Part shown: one piece after another, positions 24,362 through 33,931 of the stretch
How the letters are laid out: each line of letters opens with the position of its first letter
Position numbering within the stretch: position 1 is the first letter of the stretch
Source of the DNA: an uncultured Lachnospiraceae bacterium
GTDB taxonomy: Bacteria > Bacillota > Clostridia > Lachnospirales > Lachnospiraceae
Assembly: GCA_947053345.1 (NCBI GenBank)
Contig: CAMRSM010000034.1
Span: 1 to 39,169 of the forward strand
Direction of reading: 5' to 3'
Length of the DNA: 39,169 bases
Position numbers and translations under genes: made by a program
Notes under the pieces: generated by a model
The model's input: the letters and a program-made list of their open reading frames with translations, nothing else
Told to the model about the DNA's origin: nothing
Database searches by the model: none

Positions 24362-27172
24362 TTAGTCCTCCCCAAGCTTTAACGCCTGTGTGATCTTCAT
24401 ACGGAAAATCTGCCGCGCAAGAACCACAAGGCAGATGACCAAAACCAACCCGATCACACCAAACAGACGACCCATATCCGAACTTTGTGTGATCAGTTCC
24501 ATCGGCAATACCTGGTTGTCAGCCGAGTACGCGATCTGTATCATCGGCACGAACATATGGGATGCCAGAATGCCGATCCCCGCACCACAGCCAATGGATA
24601 ACAGGCTAGAGAAAATCTGTTCATTGATCAGCATGCGCAGAATGCTCCCCCGCGACATGCCCATCGCACGGAAAATACCGAAAAGCAGTTCCCGTGAACG
24701 GATTGACAAAATCCAGTAGATCAGGTAGCCTACTCCGCACAAGATCAGGATAACAATAAAACTCATCGTCAGGATACCGTTTGTGCCTTCGAAAAGCGTA
24801 TCCCGCTTGATATTCGCAAGTTCCACCTTCGTATCAACACATTTTTCCAGCTTCAGGTTATTTTCTTCGGCAAAACGGTAAAACTCGGAAGTAGAATCCA
24901 TATCGAACCAGATTTCATATGGCCGTATACCCCATGCTCCCTGTATGGTGGAAAGATGCCCGACGATCAGGAATGCACATTCCTCATACGGCACCCCATC
25001 CGGGTACATCTTATAACTCCCTGGCTGGAAGCCCGGAAAATAGTCCACAAAACCGACAATTTCCGCCTGTACTTTCATCAAATCTTTTTCTTCCGTCAAC
25101 CAGTATGTTAATGTATCCCCCTCCTTACAGCCTAAAATATCGCGGAAAGAAGAAGAGACCAAGATGCCGTTCGCTTTTCCTGCCAGCAGGTTTAAGTATG
25201 TATAATAATGCTCCTCCATCAGCCCGTCCGGCAGGCTCGTCGTCTGGCCGAAATCTTTCGTATTGATACCGTAGAGCACAATCCGCTCATCCACTAAAAA
25301 TTGTTCTTTTTGAAATGCGACATCTTCCCCACGGTATACTTTCGCCATCGAACGGACTCCTGGAATCTGCCCGAACTTCCCATAATCCGGTTCCGTATAA
25401 ATCAGCCTGCCCGCTACTCCGGCACGCACTGCCGCCTCATTGCTTTTCCAGAATTCCTTAACTACAAGGTCAGCCCCTGTATGATAAACAAGGTTTTTCT
25501 GCGCGTTCGCAAGGATGGTACGCGCGACTGTCGTATTGAAAATACCGAGCGCCACCGTCAGGATCAGGAATGTCATGATAAAATACTGCCTGCTGCCGGT
25601 TCGCATAATCTGCAAAAAGGACGCATATCCCGCCGGTTTCCAGCGCTTTTTCCCAAGGAAATAAACCAGGCGCACCAAAAGTGGCTGCAGGCGGAGGCTA
25701 AACAGCGCTGCGCCAAGGATAAACATGGACGAACTGACGAACAGGAGCGGATCCAAAGCCCCGCCGGTCATAACCGCTGACAAAAGCTCATCGGTGCGCT
25801 GCGTGAAACTGTAATATCCGTACAGCGACAGCGCCAATATAAGAACATCCAAAAATGCTTTCTGCCATAAAGGCTTTTTGCTGCGCGCGCGCGACTGCTT
25901 CTGCCGCACGATCGTAATCCCGCTCTGTTTCAATGCCGGGAGCACTGCCATGAGCACAGAAATGATGACTGCCGCCAGCCCATACACAAACACCTTCGGC
26001 GTGTACTGGATCGTGAGAGCCCTTCTCTGCACAAATTCAAGGAATGCACTTGCCGAACCTAAAATGCGGCATATCAGGCTTGCAAACGGCAGCCCGACGA
26101 CAAACCCGATCAGCGCCAGAAAAGAGGACTGCATCAGATAAAGCCGGAAAATCTGCCCTTTGCTAGCACCGCGGCTCTTTAACAGCGAAATCTCCGATTG
26201 TTCCATCTCGATCATCTGCCTTGAGATCATATAGAGGAACGCACTGAGCAGCAAAAGCACCGGAACCTGCAGGATCATCAATGTTACGTTTACCTTTTTT
26301 TCATTGCTGAGGAATGTTTTCATCAGTCCCAGATAAACCGGCTCGAAAATCTTCCCGTAACTCGAATCAAGCGCAACGTATTCCTGTGTTTTTTCTACGA
26401 TATGCGCCGCATTCAGAAATTCAACCGAGTCCGGGTCAAACGATACATACCAGCGGGTATTGCGCTCAAAGATCTTCCCGCCATAAATGAAATTTTCCTC
26501 AAAAACCTTGGGGGAGATCAATATTTCATTGTCAAAATCATCCGGCTTCTCCACCCAGTAGGAATCTTGTGCCTGCGAGTTGTTGACCACACCGACAATA
26601 CGAACCGAAAGCGGTTCATCATCCGCATTTTTCAGAAATTTGCAGTCGATCTCCTCGCCTACGAGCAAATCCATCTCAATAAAACCTTTCATCGTGACTA
26701 CCGCCTCGATAAAACCGTCCTCTGAAATTTCATCCGCATACATACGGCCGCTCAGGACAGATACATGGTCATTGAGCTCTGACATACTGCCGACCTTAAA
26801 CTTTTTTTCCTTGCGCACCCCATTGCGGTCCAGCCGGGATTTGAAAGTTGACACGACCAGGTTATGGTGTACGATCCTCTGCCCTTCTTTGACACCAAGT
26901 TCCTTGCACAGATTTTCGGCAATTGTTTGGCATTGTGCATATTCCTGCATGCCTCCGCTCTTGCGGACACGGCCTTCCAATGTCATCATCGTCGGCACTT
27001 CATTGTTATCTTCAAAATATTTATCAAATTCATCCGTCAGCATCCTTTGGAGGGACGCGACCTGATACATCGGATGGCTCGCCGCCACCGCCACCAGAAG
27101 AATATTACCTATCAGGAGGCTGACAACCATCCATTTCTTATGTAAAAGCTTTTGAAGCATTATTTGCAGCAT
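24362..27172 (-). CDS. Large FtsX-like ABC permease, 936 aa
   Basis: Full-length permease with two FtsX domains. One N-terminal membrane helix (VVSLLIGNILLVAVAA) precedes a ~250-residue extracytoplasmic domain. Membrane clusters then lie at about 300-430 (VPVLLLLSAFLYMI and others) and a second set starts near 460; a second extracytoplasmic domain follows, and the final helices contain SFIVILILCGVGYLIYWIL and LFGVIGLVLVICLVVLA. The motif LLKSRGASKGQIFRLYL and its repeat FGIFRAMGMSRGSILRML are the FtsX coupling segments. This mechanotransmission type moves peptides or lipids from the membrane rather than through a channel. GGGGGGAG precedes ATG 27172. Confidence 0.92.
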   Translation of the reverse strand: MLQIMLQKLLHKKWMVVSLLIGNILLVAVAASHPMYQVASLQRMLTDEFDKYFEDNNEVPTMMTLEGRVRKSGGMQEYAQCQTIAENLCKELGVKEGQRIVHHNLVVSTFKSRLDRNGVRKEKKFKVGSMSELNDHVSVLSGRMYADEISEDGFIEAVVTMKGFIEMDLLVGEEIDCKFLKNADDEPLSVRIVGVVNNSQAQDSYWVEKPDDFDNEILISPKVFEENFIYGGKIFERNTRWYVSFDPDSVEFLNAAHIVEKTQEYVALDSSYGKIFEPVYLGLMKTFLSNEKKVNVTLMILQVPVLLLLSAFLYMISRQMIEMEQSEISLLKSRGASKGQIFRLYLMQSSFLALIGFVVGLPFASLICRILGSASAFLEFVQRRALTIQYTPKVFVYGLAAVIISVLMAVLPALKQSGITIVRQKQSRARSKKPLWQKAFLDVLILALSLYGYYSFTQRTDELLSAVMTGGALDPLLFVSSSMFILGAALFSLRLQPLLVRLVYFLGKKRWKPAGYASFLQIMRTGSRQYFIMTFLILTVALGIFNTTVARTILANAQKNLVYHTGADLVVKEFWKSNEAAVRAGVAGRLIYTEPDYGKFGQIPGVRSMAKVYRGEDVAFQKEQFLVDERIVLYGINTKDFGQTTSLPDGLMEEHYYTYLNLLAGKANGILVSSSFRDILGCKEGDTLTYWLTEEKDLMKVQAEIVGFVDYFPGFQPGSYKMYPDGVPYEECAFLIVGHLSTIQGAWGIRPYEIWFDMDSTSEFYRFAEENNLKLEKCVDTKVELANIKRDTLFEGTNGILTMSFIVILILCGVGYLIYWILSIRSRELLFGIFRAMGMSRGSILRMLINEQIFSSLLSIGCGAGIGILASHMFVPMIQIAYSADNQVLPMELITQSSDMGRLFGVIGLVLVICLVVLARQIFRMKITQALKLGED

Positions 27173-27184
27173 GGCTCTCCCCCC

Positions 27185-28288
27185 TTATTGAACAACAACA
27201 GTCATACCCTCTGTCAGTCCGTCAATCGCATAACAAAGGTCATTCACTGTTTTTCCGACTGTAAAATAGCGTTTTATAAGCTTTCCGTCCTTTAACTCCA
27301 CTACATAGGAACCGTTCTTATCCCTGCGCACGGCAGCGGTACTGATCAACAGGGCATTGTCGATGTGGATGTTCTCATAGGTCATATTAAATCCCCATAC
27401 ATCCGCTGACTGTGAATCCGGTTTCAGGATAGCCCTTTCCCCATTGAAGCTGCTTGAAAGATATTTTGACCCACTGGAGACGATCGTCGCAGCAAACCCA
27501 TTTTCACCCTGCCCGTTCGTAATGTACACGCGCATTCCGTAACGCAGTACACTGCCTGTATCCTTCACAGCAAACATCAGCTCATCCATGCATGCGATTT
27601 CACCGATCTTTGTCCCGTCCCATATTTTATCCATATGGCTAAAATAATTCAGCCACGTAACCTGCCCGCTTACCGGGGCCAAGATCTGCGTCACCTCTAT
27701 CGCTTCTTCATATGCCGCCAACTGTTCCTGCAATACGGCAACTTCTTCCTCCACTTGGCGCTTGTTCCGTTCCTGCTCCATCTCAAGCTGTTCCAAACGC
27801 AGTTCAGCAATGCGTCTCTGTGTACCGGAACTCTCCGCCACTGCCCGCTTTGCTGCATCATGTTGTTCCTGCATATCAGCAAAAACCCGATCCCTTGACT
27901 CTTCTGCCCGTTGTATGCGAAGTTTTGTCTCCTCCAAAGCGATCTCATCCACACCGGTTGAAATTTGGGCAATCGGATCCCCTTTGCCCACATAATCATT
28001 TATGTTGACCAGATAGCTAATGAAAGTCGTGGAACCACACTCGGACTCAAAAACGACCGGCACCTGGCCCGTATATATAAATCCGGCCGGCATCTGCGAT
28101 TTTACTGCCATTGTTCCTTTTGTCACCGTCATGGTCTGATATTCTGTATCATCTGCCGATACCGGTACTGTACCCGCAAGGAGAGATACCAGGAGCACCA
28201 TGCAAACCAACGGTTTGGCTAAATATCCTCGTTTTTTTCCGGCACGCTTTTCTTTCCTGCAAAAATCCCTTCCGCTATTATTCCGCAT
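27185..28288 (-). CDS. HlyD/MacA-like adaptor protein, secreted
   Basis: About 367 aa. Basic N-terminus, signal helix (LVCMVLLVSLLAGTVPVSA) with likely cleavage after VSA. A lipoyl-like half follows (YVGKGDPIAQIST), then a coiled-coil hairpin (about 115-200, rich in E/Q/R) and the second lipoyl half (ILAPVSGQVTWL), ending in a beta-barrel. This is the membrane-fusion adaptor layout used with MacB/FtsX permeases. Its start overlaps the end of the preceding adaptor gene by 11-17 bp (ATG 28288 or 28294). Third of three adaptors in the operon; it is a signal-peptidase-I type rather than a lipoprotein. Confidence 0.85.
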   Translation of the reverse strand: MRNNSGRDFCRKEKRAGKKRGYLAKPLVCMVLLVSLLAGTVPVSADDTEYQTMTVTKGTMAVKSQMPAGFIYTGQVPVVFESECGSTTFISYLVNINDYVGKGDPIAQISTGVDEIALEETKLRIQRAEESRDRVFADMQEQHDAAKRAVAESSGTQRRIAELRLEQLEMEQERNKRQVEEEVAVLQEQLAAYEEAIEVTQILAPVSGQVTWLNYFSHMDKIWDGTKIGEIACMDELMFAVKDTGSVLRYGMRVYITNGQGENGFAATIVSSGSKYLSSSFNGERAILKPDSQSADVWGFNMTYENIHIDNALLISTAAVRRDKNGSYVVELKDGKLIKRYFTVGKTVNDLCYAIDGLTEGMTVVVQ

Positions 28289-29330
28289 AGACACACGCTC
28301 CTTCCTCCAACCCGCTCAATATCTCGGCGTATGCATCACCCAGTACCCCGACTTCAACCGGTATCTTCACAAGGTTCTCACCCTCGACCTTATAAACAAA
28401 GTAATCCCTGCGCTCCTTGTAAAGCACACTTTTCGGCACGGAAAGCACATTTTCCCGGTATTCGCCCACAAGACAGACAAATGCATTCTTTCCAAGGCCT
28501 GCATTCTGTGCGTCAACCATACGGAAACGGGTAACTTTCTTCTCATTTTTTGCCGTCAATTTCTGCATTTCCTCCGTACTGTATGGCAAATATTCCAGCT
28601 CATAGCGTTTTCCATCCACCATCACATAGTATTCATGGCTGGATTCCATTTTCTTAGGGCTTACATAATCTACCTGAAGATATCGTTCATCCTCGCTCAC
28701 CAACACCAGCAACGGCATATCTACTGAAAATGACATCCCTTCCCTATAATCCACAATCGCTGAAACGGTTCCCGAAAACGGTGCGATCAGCTGATATCCA
28801 CCTTGTTCCTCCCCTGCTTCCTCAAGCTGGTCAAGCAGGTATTTCTCCTCCAAAGCCTGCAGTTCCTTCATCTGTTTTAACTGCATTTCCAAACGCGCTG
28901 TGCTCTGGCCGGAAAGTTCCGCAATCTCAATGTCAATCTCCAGATGCCGGTTATTGTATGCATTGTCCTCCCGCATCTGCGCGAGCTGCTCCTCCAAACG
29001 TTCGTACTGCTCCTTGGAATCATCGCGCAGTTCTGCCAAAACATCCCCCTTCTTCACTGCTTTCCCCGTGTATACGTTAACTTTTTCCAGTACACCCGGA
29101 CGCTCAAAACCAAGCTCCTCCTGCCGAGGCAATACAACGGTCTCCATTATCTCAAGTGAGTATACATCCCGGTATTGCGCATATACATCTTCCCGCACTG
29201 CACCTGCCAACTCCAACAGCTCCGGCGCTTCCTGCACCACTTCTTTACCGCCGCCGCAGCCCGCAAGCACAAGGCAGGCAGAAAGAACCAATACCGCCAG
29301 TCTGCGAATTTTATTTTGTTTAGTTCCCAT
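28278..29330 (-). CDS. HlyD/MacA-like adaptor lipoprotein
   Basis: 350 aa. The lipobox LVLAGC follows a basic start (MGTKQNKIRR) and a hydrophobic helix. Adaptor layout: VYTGKAVKKGDVLAELRDD (lipoyl half), coiled-coil region at about 105-175, then LIAPFSGTVSAIVDYREGMS (second half) and a barrel part. ATG 29330 has GAGG 6 bases upstream. Second gene of the operon; likely bridges the membrane permease and cell-surface space in a Gram-positive envelope. Confidence 0.85.
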   Translation of the reverse strand: MGTKQNKIRRLAVLVLSACLVLAGCGGGKEVVQEAPELLELAGAVREDVYAQYRDVYSLEIMETVVLPRQEELGFERPGVLEKVNVYTGKAVKKGDVLAELRDDSKEQYERLEEQLAQMREDNAYNNRHLEIDIEIAELSGQSTARLEMQLKQMKELQALEEKYLLDQLEEAGEEQGGYQLIAPFSGTVSAIVDYREGMSFSVDMPLLVLVSEDERYLQVDYVSPKKMESSHEYYVMVDGKRYELEYLPYSTEEMQKLTAKNEKKVTRFRMVDAQNAGLGKNAFVCLVGEYRENVLSVPKSVLYKERRDYFVYKVEGENLVKIPVEVGVLGDAYAEILSGLEEGACVYAE

Positions 29331-29378
29331 ATCCATCCTCTTTCTTGATTTATCACAGCCTTGCTGTTACACCAAATG

Positions 29379-30464
29379 CTATTTGCGGATTACCATCTCG
29401 CCTTCTTCAAGACCTTCCTTGATCTCCACAAGCTTCGACCCGGTCAGACCCGTCTTGATATAGCGCACACTTTTCAGGCCATCCTCACTTTCGCAATACA
29501 CAAAAGCATCATCCCCCGCATAGTGAACCAAACTTTTTGGCAGCGCCAGCACATCCTTGCTCTCGGCCAAGACCAGCCTTGCATATGCGCGGACACCAAC
29601 AGCGACCACTGCGTCCGCATCCGTCAGCATCAGATAAATTTTCTCGTCATCCGGCGCTTCCTCCGGCGCTACTACTTCCGTCATATACACCGTACCGTTA
29701 TTATCCATAAGGGCAAATTCTTTCCCCGGCGTAAAATGCTCCGCATATTCCATATCGTCCATACTGAATAAGCATCTGGTCTTGTCTATGATCTTGATTG
29801 CCTCGGCACCATCCGACAGAACCTCTTCCATGATCTTACCGCGGATCATGGAAACCATACCGTCAATCCCTGCGTAGAGTTTGCAGCCCTCAAGCTCTTC
29901 TTCCAGCTTTTCCATACGCATCCCCTTGATATAGAGTGAGTCCTGGTAACCCGTGATCGTACCTGCGTAATTCTGTTCCGTCTGCTCCACTCGCTCCTCG
30001 TACTGTGCCCGTGTCATGCCGCCGCGGTTATACTGTACTTTCAGCTCATCTAAGTCAAATGCCTTCCGTTCTTCTGCCTGGGCAAGCAGCAATGTTTCCC
30101 GCTCAATGTCATACCGCATTTCTTTGATGGCTTCTACCAGATCATCCGACACAAGCTCCGCCAGAAGGTCACCTTTTTTTACATTCTCGCCAACCCCCAC
30201 ATGCACATAGCTGACCATCCTGCCGGATGTCGCAAAACTGAGCGTTTCCTCTTTTGATTGCTGGTAAGTACAATAGATATCCTTCACTAACTCCACGTCC
30301 TCACGTGTAACTTCCGTCAGTTCATATTGAACCGAATCCACAGCCTGCACCAATACCAAGTGCCCCCCGGTCTCCTCCGGCGGGAGCAGGCTGCATCCGC
30401 CAAGCAAAAGCGGCGCTGTCATCATCATGGGAACATACTTTTTCCATAAACCCTGTTTTCTCAA
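29379..30464 (-). CDS. HlyD/MacA-like adaptor lipoprotein, first gene of the ABC operon
   Basis: 361 aa, starting at TTG 30464 (GGGGGAAGGAA directly upstream). Signal MRKQGLWKKY, hydrophobic MMMTAPLLL and lipobox LLGGCS. Adaptor features: VGENVKKGDLLAELVSD, coiled-coil stretch (about 110-190), CKLYAGIDGMVSMIRG. The three adaptors in this operon are clearly related in layout but divergent in sequence, so they are old paralogues or distinct subunits of one assembly, not recent copies. Confidence 0.83.
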   Translation of the reverse strand: MRKQGLWKKYVPMMMTAPLLLGGCSLLPPEETGGHLVLVQAVDSVQYELTEVTREDVELVKDIYCTYQQSKEETLSFATSGRMVSYVHVGVGENVKKGDLLAELVSDDLVEAIKEMRYDIERETLLLAQAEERKAFDLDELKVQYNRGGMTRAQYEERVEQTEQNYAGTITGYQDSLYIKGMRMEKLEEELEGCKLYAGIDGMVSMIRGKIMEEVLSDGAEAIKIIDKTRCLFSMDDMEYAEHFTPGKEFALMDNNGTVYMTEVVAPEEAPDDEKIYLMLTDADAVVAVGVRAYARLVLAESKDVLALPKSLVHYAGDDAFVYCESEDGLKSVRYIKTGLTGSKLVEIKEGLEEGEMVIRK

Positions 30465-30538
30465 TTCCTTCCCCCATTTCGTTTTAAAATTTTACGGAAT
30501 CCCCCTCTATTTTCTGGAAACTTCGTTTCCCATCCTCA

Positions 30539-30567
30539 ATTATACACTATTTTTGTCATAATTTCAA
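30539..30567 (-). promoter_or_regulatory. Promoter of the ABC operon
   Basis: Minus strand TTGAAA (30567-30562), 17 bp, TATAAT (30544-30539). It is divergent from the reductase promoter about 60 bp away. Confidence 0.8.
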
Positions 30568-30628
30568 TGAAATATCGTACAAAACTATTGATTTTTTCTA
30601 TTTATCAATTCCTTTTCCCTTCGTCTTA

Positions 30629-30637
30629 TGCTATACT
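30629..30637 (+). promoter_or_regulatory. Extended -10 promoter of the aldo/keto reductase
   Basis: TG-c-TATACT (30629-30637), no clear -35. It predicts a leader of about 160 bases before ATG 30803. Confidence 0.6.
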
Positions 30638-30684
30638 TACGGCAGCACCTCTCCTTCACAGACCAGTGGCAGGAGAGAAAATCA

Positions 30685-30776
30685 GCACGTGCCCGGAACA
30701 GTGCCCCAGGGGTAATTCCGGGAGGCGCACGGACGGAATTACCTCCGGCAGGACATGGTACTGGGAGGGCACGTGC
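30685..30776 (+). promoter_or_regulatory. Nested hairpin in the reductase 5' leader
   Basis: Outer stem GCACGTGCCC (30685-30694) / GGGCACGTGC (30767-30776), inner stem GGTAATTCCG (30711-30720) / CGGAATTACC (30734-30743), both perfect 10-mers. GTGCCCCAG (30701-30709) can compete with the outer 5' arm for the same 3' arm, and GGAGG/CCTCC offers another inner register. The fold ends 11 bases before AGGAGG. It does not match a riboswitch class I know. Confidence 0.55.
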
Positions 30777-30802
30777 GGAACTATAATAGGAGGCATGGCA
30801 AT

Positions 30803-31795
30803 ATGTACACCCCAAACGAAAAACGTTATGAGAACATGGTCTATCGCCGCTGCGGTAAAAGCGGCCTGAAACTCCCGGCGGTATCCCTTGGTTTATGGCA
30901 AAATTTTGGTCATACAGGCAGCTTTTCCAACATGGAAAACATGATTCACACTGCGTTCGACCTCGGTATTACACATTTTGATCTGGCAAACAATTACGGC
31001 AACCCTTATAACGGCAGCGCGGAGGAAAATTTCGGGCGTGTCTTAGACCGCGGTATGCGGCAGTTCCGGGACGAACTTTGCATCTCAACGAAAGCGGGTT
31101 ATGAAATGTGGGACGGACCATACGGTGACCGGAACGGCTCACGCAAATATTTGATTGCTTCGCTCGATCAGAGCCTAAAGCGCATGGGGCTTGATTATGT
31201 GGATATTTTTTACCATCATGTCTACGACCCGGAAACCCCGCTCGAAGAAACTGCCTTAGCACTGGATGCCATTGTGCGGCAGGGCAAGGCGCTCTATGTC
31301 GGCATATCGAATTACAACGAGGGAAAGACCGCGGACATCATGCATTATTTTAAAGAACTGCACACACCGTTCGTCATCAACCAGCCATCCTATTCCATGT
31401 TCAACCGCTGGATCGAGCATGACGGTCTTGATGAATTTGCAGCGGAGAACGGCATCGGCCTCGCAGTTTTCTCACCACTTTCCCAAGGCATGTTAACGGA
31501 CAAGTACTTAAACGGCATCCCGGCGGACTCCCGCATCGGGAAAGGCAATACATGGATCGCCAACGACCTGACCGAAGAGCGCCTCGAGCGCATCCGCGCA
31601 CTGAACGAACTTGCCGCGTCACGCGGGCAGAAACTTTCCCAGATGGCGCTTTCGTGGGTTCTGCATAATAAAGCTGTCACAACCGTCCTGATTGGTGCGA
31701 GCCGGCCGGAGCAGATAGCCGAAAATGTAGAATGCATTAAGAAATTGGACTTTACAGAGGAAGAAATTTCAGAGATTGAAGAAATTTTACAATGA
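30803..31795 (+). CDS. Aldo/keto reductase (YghZ/Kv-beta-like)
   Basis: 330 aa NADPH-dependent oxidoreductase. TIM-barrel catalytic set: Asp and Tyr in THFDLANNYGNP, Lys in CISTKAGYEMW, His in DIFYHHVYDPETPLEE. The cofactor part has SPLSQGMLTDKYLNG and, near the end, TTVLIGASRPEQIAENV. GLWQNFGHTGSFSNMENMI and the overall length put it with the YghZ (glyceraldehyde-3-phosphate/methylglyoxal reductase) group. AGGAGG lies 9 bases before ATG 30803. It has a long structured leader. Confidence 0.93.
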   Translation: MYTPNEKRYENMVYRRCGKSGLKLPAVSLGLWQNFGHTGSFSNMENMIHTAFDLGITHFDLANNYGNPYNGSAEENFGRVLDRGMRQFRDELCISTKAGYEMWDGPYGDRNGSRKYLIASLDQSLKRMGLDYVDIFYHHVYDPETPLEETALALDAIVRQGKALYVGISNYNEGKTADIMHYFKELHTPFVINQPSYSMFNRWIEHDGLDEFAAENGIGLAVFSPLSQGMLTDKYLNGIPADSRIGKGNTWIANDLTEERLERIRALNELAASRGQKLSQMALSWVLHNKAVTTVLIGASRPEQIAENVECIKKLDFTEEEISEIEEILQ

Positions 31796-31853
31796 CGTAC
31801 ACCGCCCTTCATATACGGACGGCATAGATACCTTAAATGCCAGGATGACATAT

Positions 31854-31893
31854 AAAAAAATCCCCCTTGGGAATTACCCAAGGGGGATTTTTT
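31854..31893. terminator. Bidirectional terminator
   Basis: AAAAAAA-TCCCCCTTGGG / CCCAAGGGGGA-TTTTTT with loop aatta. It serves the reductase (plus) and the LamG protein gene (minus). Confidence 0.95.
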
Positions 31894-31922
31894 ATCCTGC
31901 CCTGAAATGTCCAGGAAGCATA

Positions 31923-33680
31923 TTACTTCTTCTTATTTTTCATGACAACTGCAACCACAGCACCTGCAACTACTACTACCGCGATAACAATACCCACGAT
32001 CAGGCCTGTATTGCTGCCCTCATCCTCTGCCGGAGCGGAAGCTGCCGGAGTATTTTCCGGAGCCTGTGTCGGAGCGGTCGTCGCCGTTGCTGCCGGAGCC
32101 TCTGTCGCGGTCGGCTCTGCGGTCGGTTCCGGAGTCGGGGTCGGGTCTGCCTGCTCCACGGTGAGAGATTCCTTCGCAAGGCTTGCAACCTCCTCCGGAG
32201 TTAAGCAGCGGTCATAAATATAAAGGTTATCCATATAGCCGTTAAATACGGCATCCCATGCATTGACACCGAGATACAGCTGTGTGCCTTCCCCAACGAT
32301 ATCTGCGATCGGTCCCTGTGCCACAACAGAACCGTCCACATAAAGGGTAGCCGTAGCGCCGTCCGCAACCACCGTCACATTGAACCAGGTCTCAAGCTTC
32401 GCAAGGTCATTGCCGTCACGCATCAGGTCATTCCACAACGCGCCGCCCGGAACGTTCCTCGACCAAACCATCGGACCGTTTACCAGGTCCTCTTTCCAGC
32501 CAAGCGGGGAAATGCTGATCCACTGTGCATCCTCCTCGCCGCCCATGATCGAACCGTCCTCATGTACGTTCACCATGAAAACACCCGGTGTATGCTGCGA
32601 AGTCTTCTTTAAGAACCAGTCAATGGAGATCGTGTACTGGCTGCCCTTCGGTGCGGTCGGGAGCTTTACAGCATCGCCAAAACCGTAGAACGCAACCGCC
32701 TGTCCCTTAACACCTGTCTCATAGGAAGCAGCTTCCTCTTCCGCCTCAAGATGAACCATGTAACCGACGGTGTTACCAGTCTGTCCGGTAACGGCATCCG
32801 TCAGGTCGCCGTCAAATGCGTAGAAGGAAGAATAGCCTTCCGGAACGGCTGCCGTCACGGTGGAAAGGTCAACCTTCTCGTATACGACCGGCTCCGGGGT
32901 CGGTTCCGGATCCGGCTCCACAAATTCCGGCATCGCCGCGATCACCGCGTCAATATTGCAGACTTCCTTGATCTCGTCCGCCGTCAGTGCCGCATCATAG
33001 AACGTGATATCGTCAAGCTGTGCGCCCTGGCTGCCCCAGAAAGAGCCAAAACCAAGATATGCCTTTGTCGTCTCTGCGGAAAGGAACGGAAGAACATCTG
33101 CCGCATTGTATGTAGCACCATTGTTCACTTCCGGTGTCTCAACCGCAACGCCGTTCACGTAGAGAGTCTGTCCCTCCGGTGTGATAACAGCCGCATAGTT
33201 TACCCATCTGCCCTTCTGCGTGTTGAACGCTGCCGGGGCTTTCACGTCAATCCAGCTGTCGCCGCCCGCGTTAAAGCAAAGATATGGCATCGTCTCGAGC
33301 GTAAGCCTCTTCTCGCCGTCAAAGAAACCAACCAAGTTATCATATTCCCAGAACGGGGCATCCTCCGGCACATTCACCCACACCGTGATCGTCGCCGCAG
33401 AAAGCTCCTTGCCTGCATACGGATTCGCGAAAGTCGTATAGCTCTCCGCGCCCGCTGCACCAAACTCAAGCTTCACTGTGCCGCCCTTGATCTCATCTGT
33501 CACAAGGCTCGGCGCTGCCGTCTCACCGTTTGCGGCAGCCGTCATATCCCCAAAGCCATCCTCAAAATCATAGGAAGCAATCGGAGCCGGTGCAGCCTTC
33601 ACGTTCTGCGGTGCCGCGACAGAAACTGCGCTGACCAGCATCACTGCTGCACACATCGTTGCAAAAACCTTTCTTCTCAT
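31923..33680 (-). CDS. Surface protein with two LamG/concanavalin-like domains
   Basis: 585 aa. Signal peptide MRRKVFATMCAAVMLVSA with likely cleavage near VKAAP. The first LamG-like beta-sandwich (about 33-240; IASYDFEDGFGD, then ITFYDAALTADEIKEV) is followed by an EPDPEPTPEP linker and a second LamG-like domain (about 270-500; YSSFYAFDGDLTD, ending NLYIYDRCLTPEEVASL). A PT/EA-rich spacer and a C-terminal membrane helix (GLIVGIVIAVVVVAGAVVAV) with basic tail KNKKK form the anchor; there is no LPXTG. It probably binds glycans at the cell surface. GAGGAG lies before ATG 33680, with a terminator downstream. Confidence 0.87.
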   Translation of the reverse strand: MRRKVFATMCAAVMLVSAVSVAAPQNVKAAPAPIASYDFEDGFGDMTAAANGETAAPSLVTDEIKGGTVKLEFGAAGAESYTTFANPYAGKELSAATITVWVNVPEDAPFWEYDNLVGFFDGEKRLTLETMPYLCFNAGGDSWIDVKAPAAFNTQKGRWVNYAAVITPEGQTLYVNGVAVETPEVNNGATYNAADVLPFLSAETTKAYLGFGSFWGSQGAQLDDITFYDAALTADEIKEVCNIDAVIAAMPEFVEPDPEPTPEPVVYEKVDLSTVTAAVPEGYSSFYAFDGDLTDAVTGQTGNTVGYMVHLEAEEEAASYETGVKGQAVAFYGFGDAVKLPTAPKGSQYTISIDWFLKKTSQHTPGVFMVNVHEDGSIMGGEEDAQWISISPLGWKEDLVNGPMVWSRNVPGGALWNDLMRDGNDLAKLETWFNVTVVADGATATLYVDGSVVAQGPIADIVGEGTQLYLGVNAWDAVFNGYMDNLYIYDRCLTPEEVASLAKESLTVEQADPTPTPEPTAEPTATEAPAATATTAPTQAPENTPAASAPAEDEGSNTGLIVGIVIAVVVVAGAVVAVVMKNKKK

Positions 33681-33748
33681 ATTGAATCTCCTCCATTCAA
33701 CTATACGAAAACCTAAAACATTTTAGAATTTCGTTGATTTATGATTCT

Positions 33749-33777
33749 ATATTATACGATTTCTTGTGCAATGTCAA
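33749..33777 (-). promoter_or_regulatory. Promoter of the LamG protein gene
   Basis: Minus strand TTGACA (33777-33772), then TAATAT after 17 bp (33754-33749) or TATAAT after 15 bp (33756-33751). Confidence 0.7.
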
Positions 33778-33863
33778 CAACATTTTGCGATTTATTCATA
33801 AAAATAATTGCAAAATCATTAATTATTTTTTGCTGATTTAAAAAAAGGTAAAATAATCTATAA

Positions 33864-33899
33864 AAAGAGGCGGTATCCAAAACCCAATACCGCCTCTTT
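33864..33899 (-). terminator. Terminator after the zinc-ribbon gene
   Basis: Perfect 13-bp stem AAAGAGGCGGTAT / ATACCGCCTCTTT; on the minus strand it runs into TTTTT. Confidence 0.9.
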
Positions 33900-33931
33900 G
33901 CCATATTTACTTACATAATTTTGCCGACAAA

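Noticed and set aside
30755-30802. Upstream start for the aldo/keto reductase
   Set aside because: It would translate through the leader hairpin. ATG 30803 has AGGAGG and gives the normal family N-terminus.
32751-33716. 321-aa plus-strand frame over the LamG gene
   Set aside because: The minus frame has a signal peptide, domains and an anchor; the plus frame is Arg/Cys-rich shadow.
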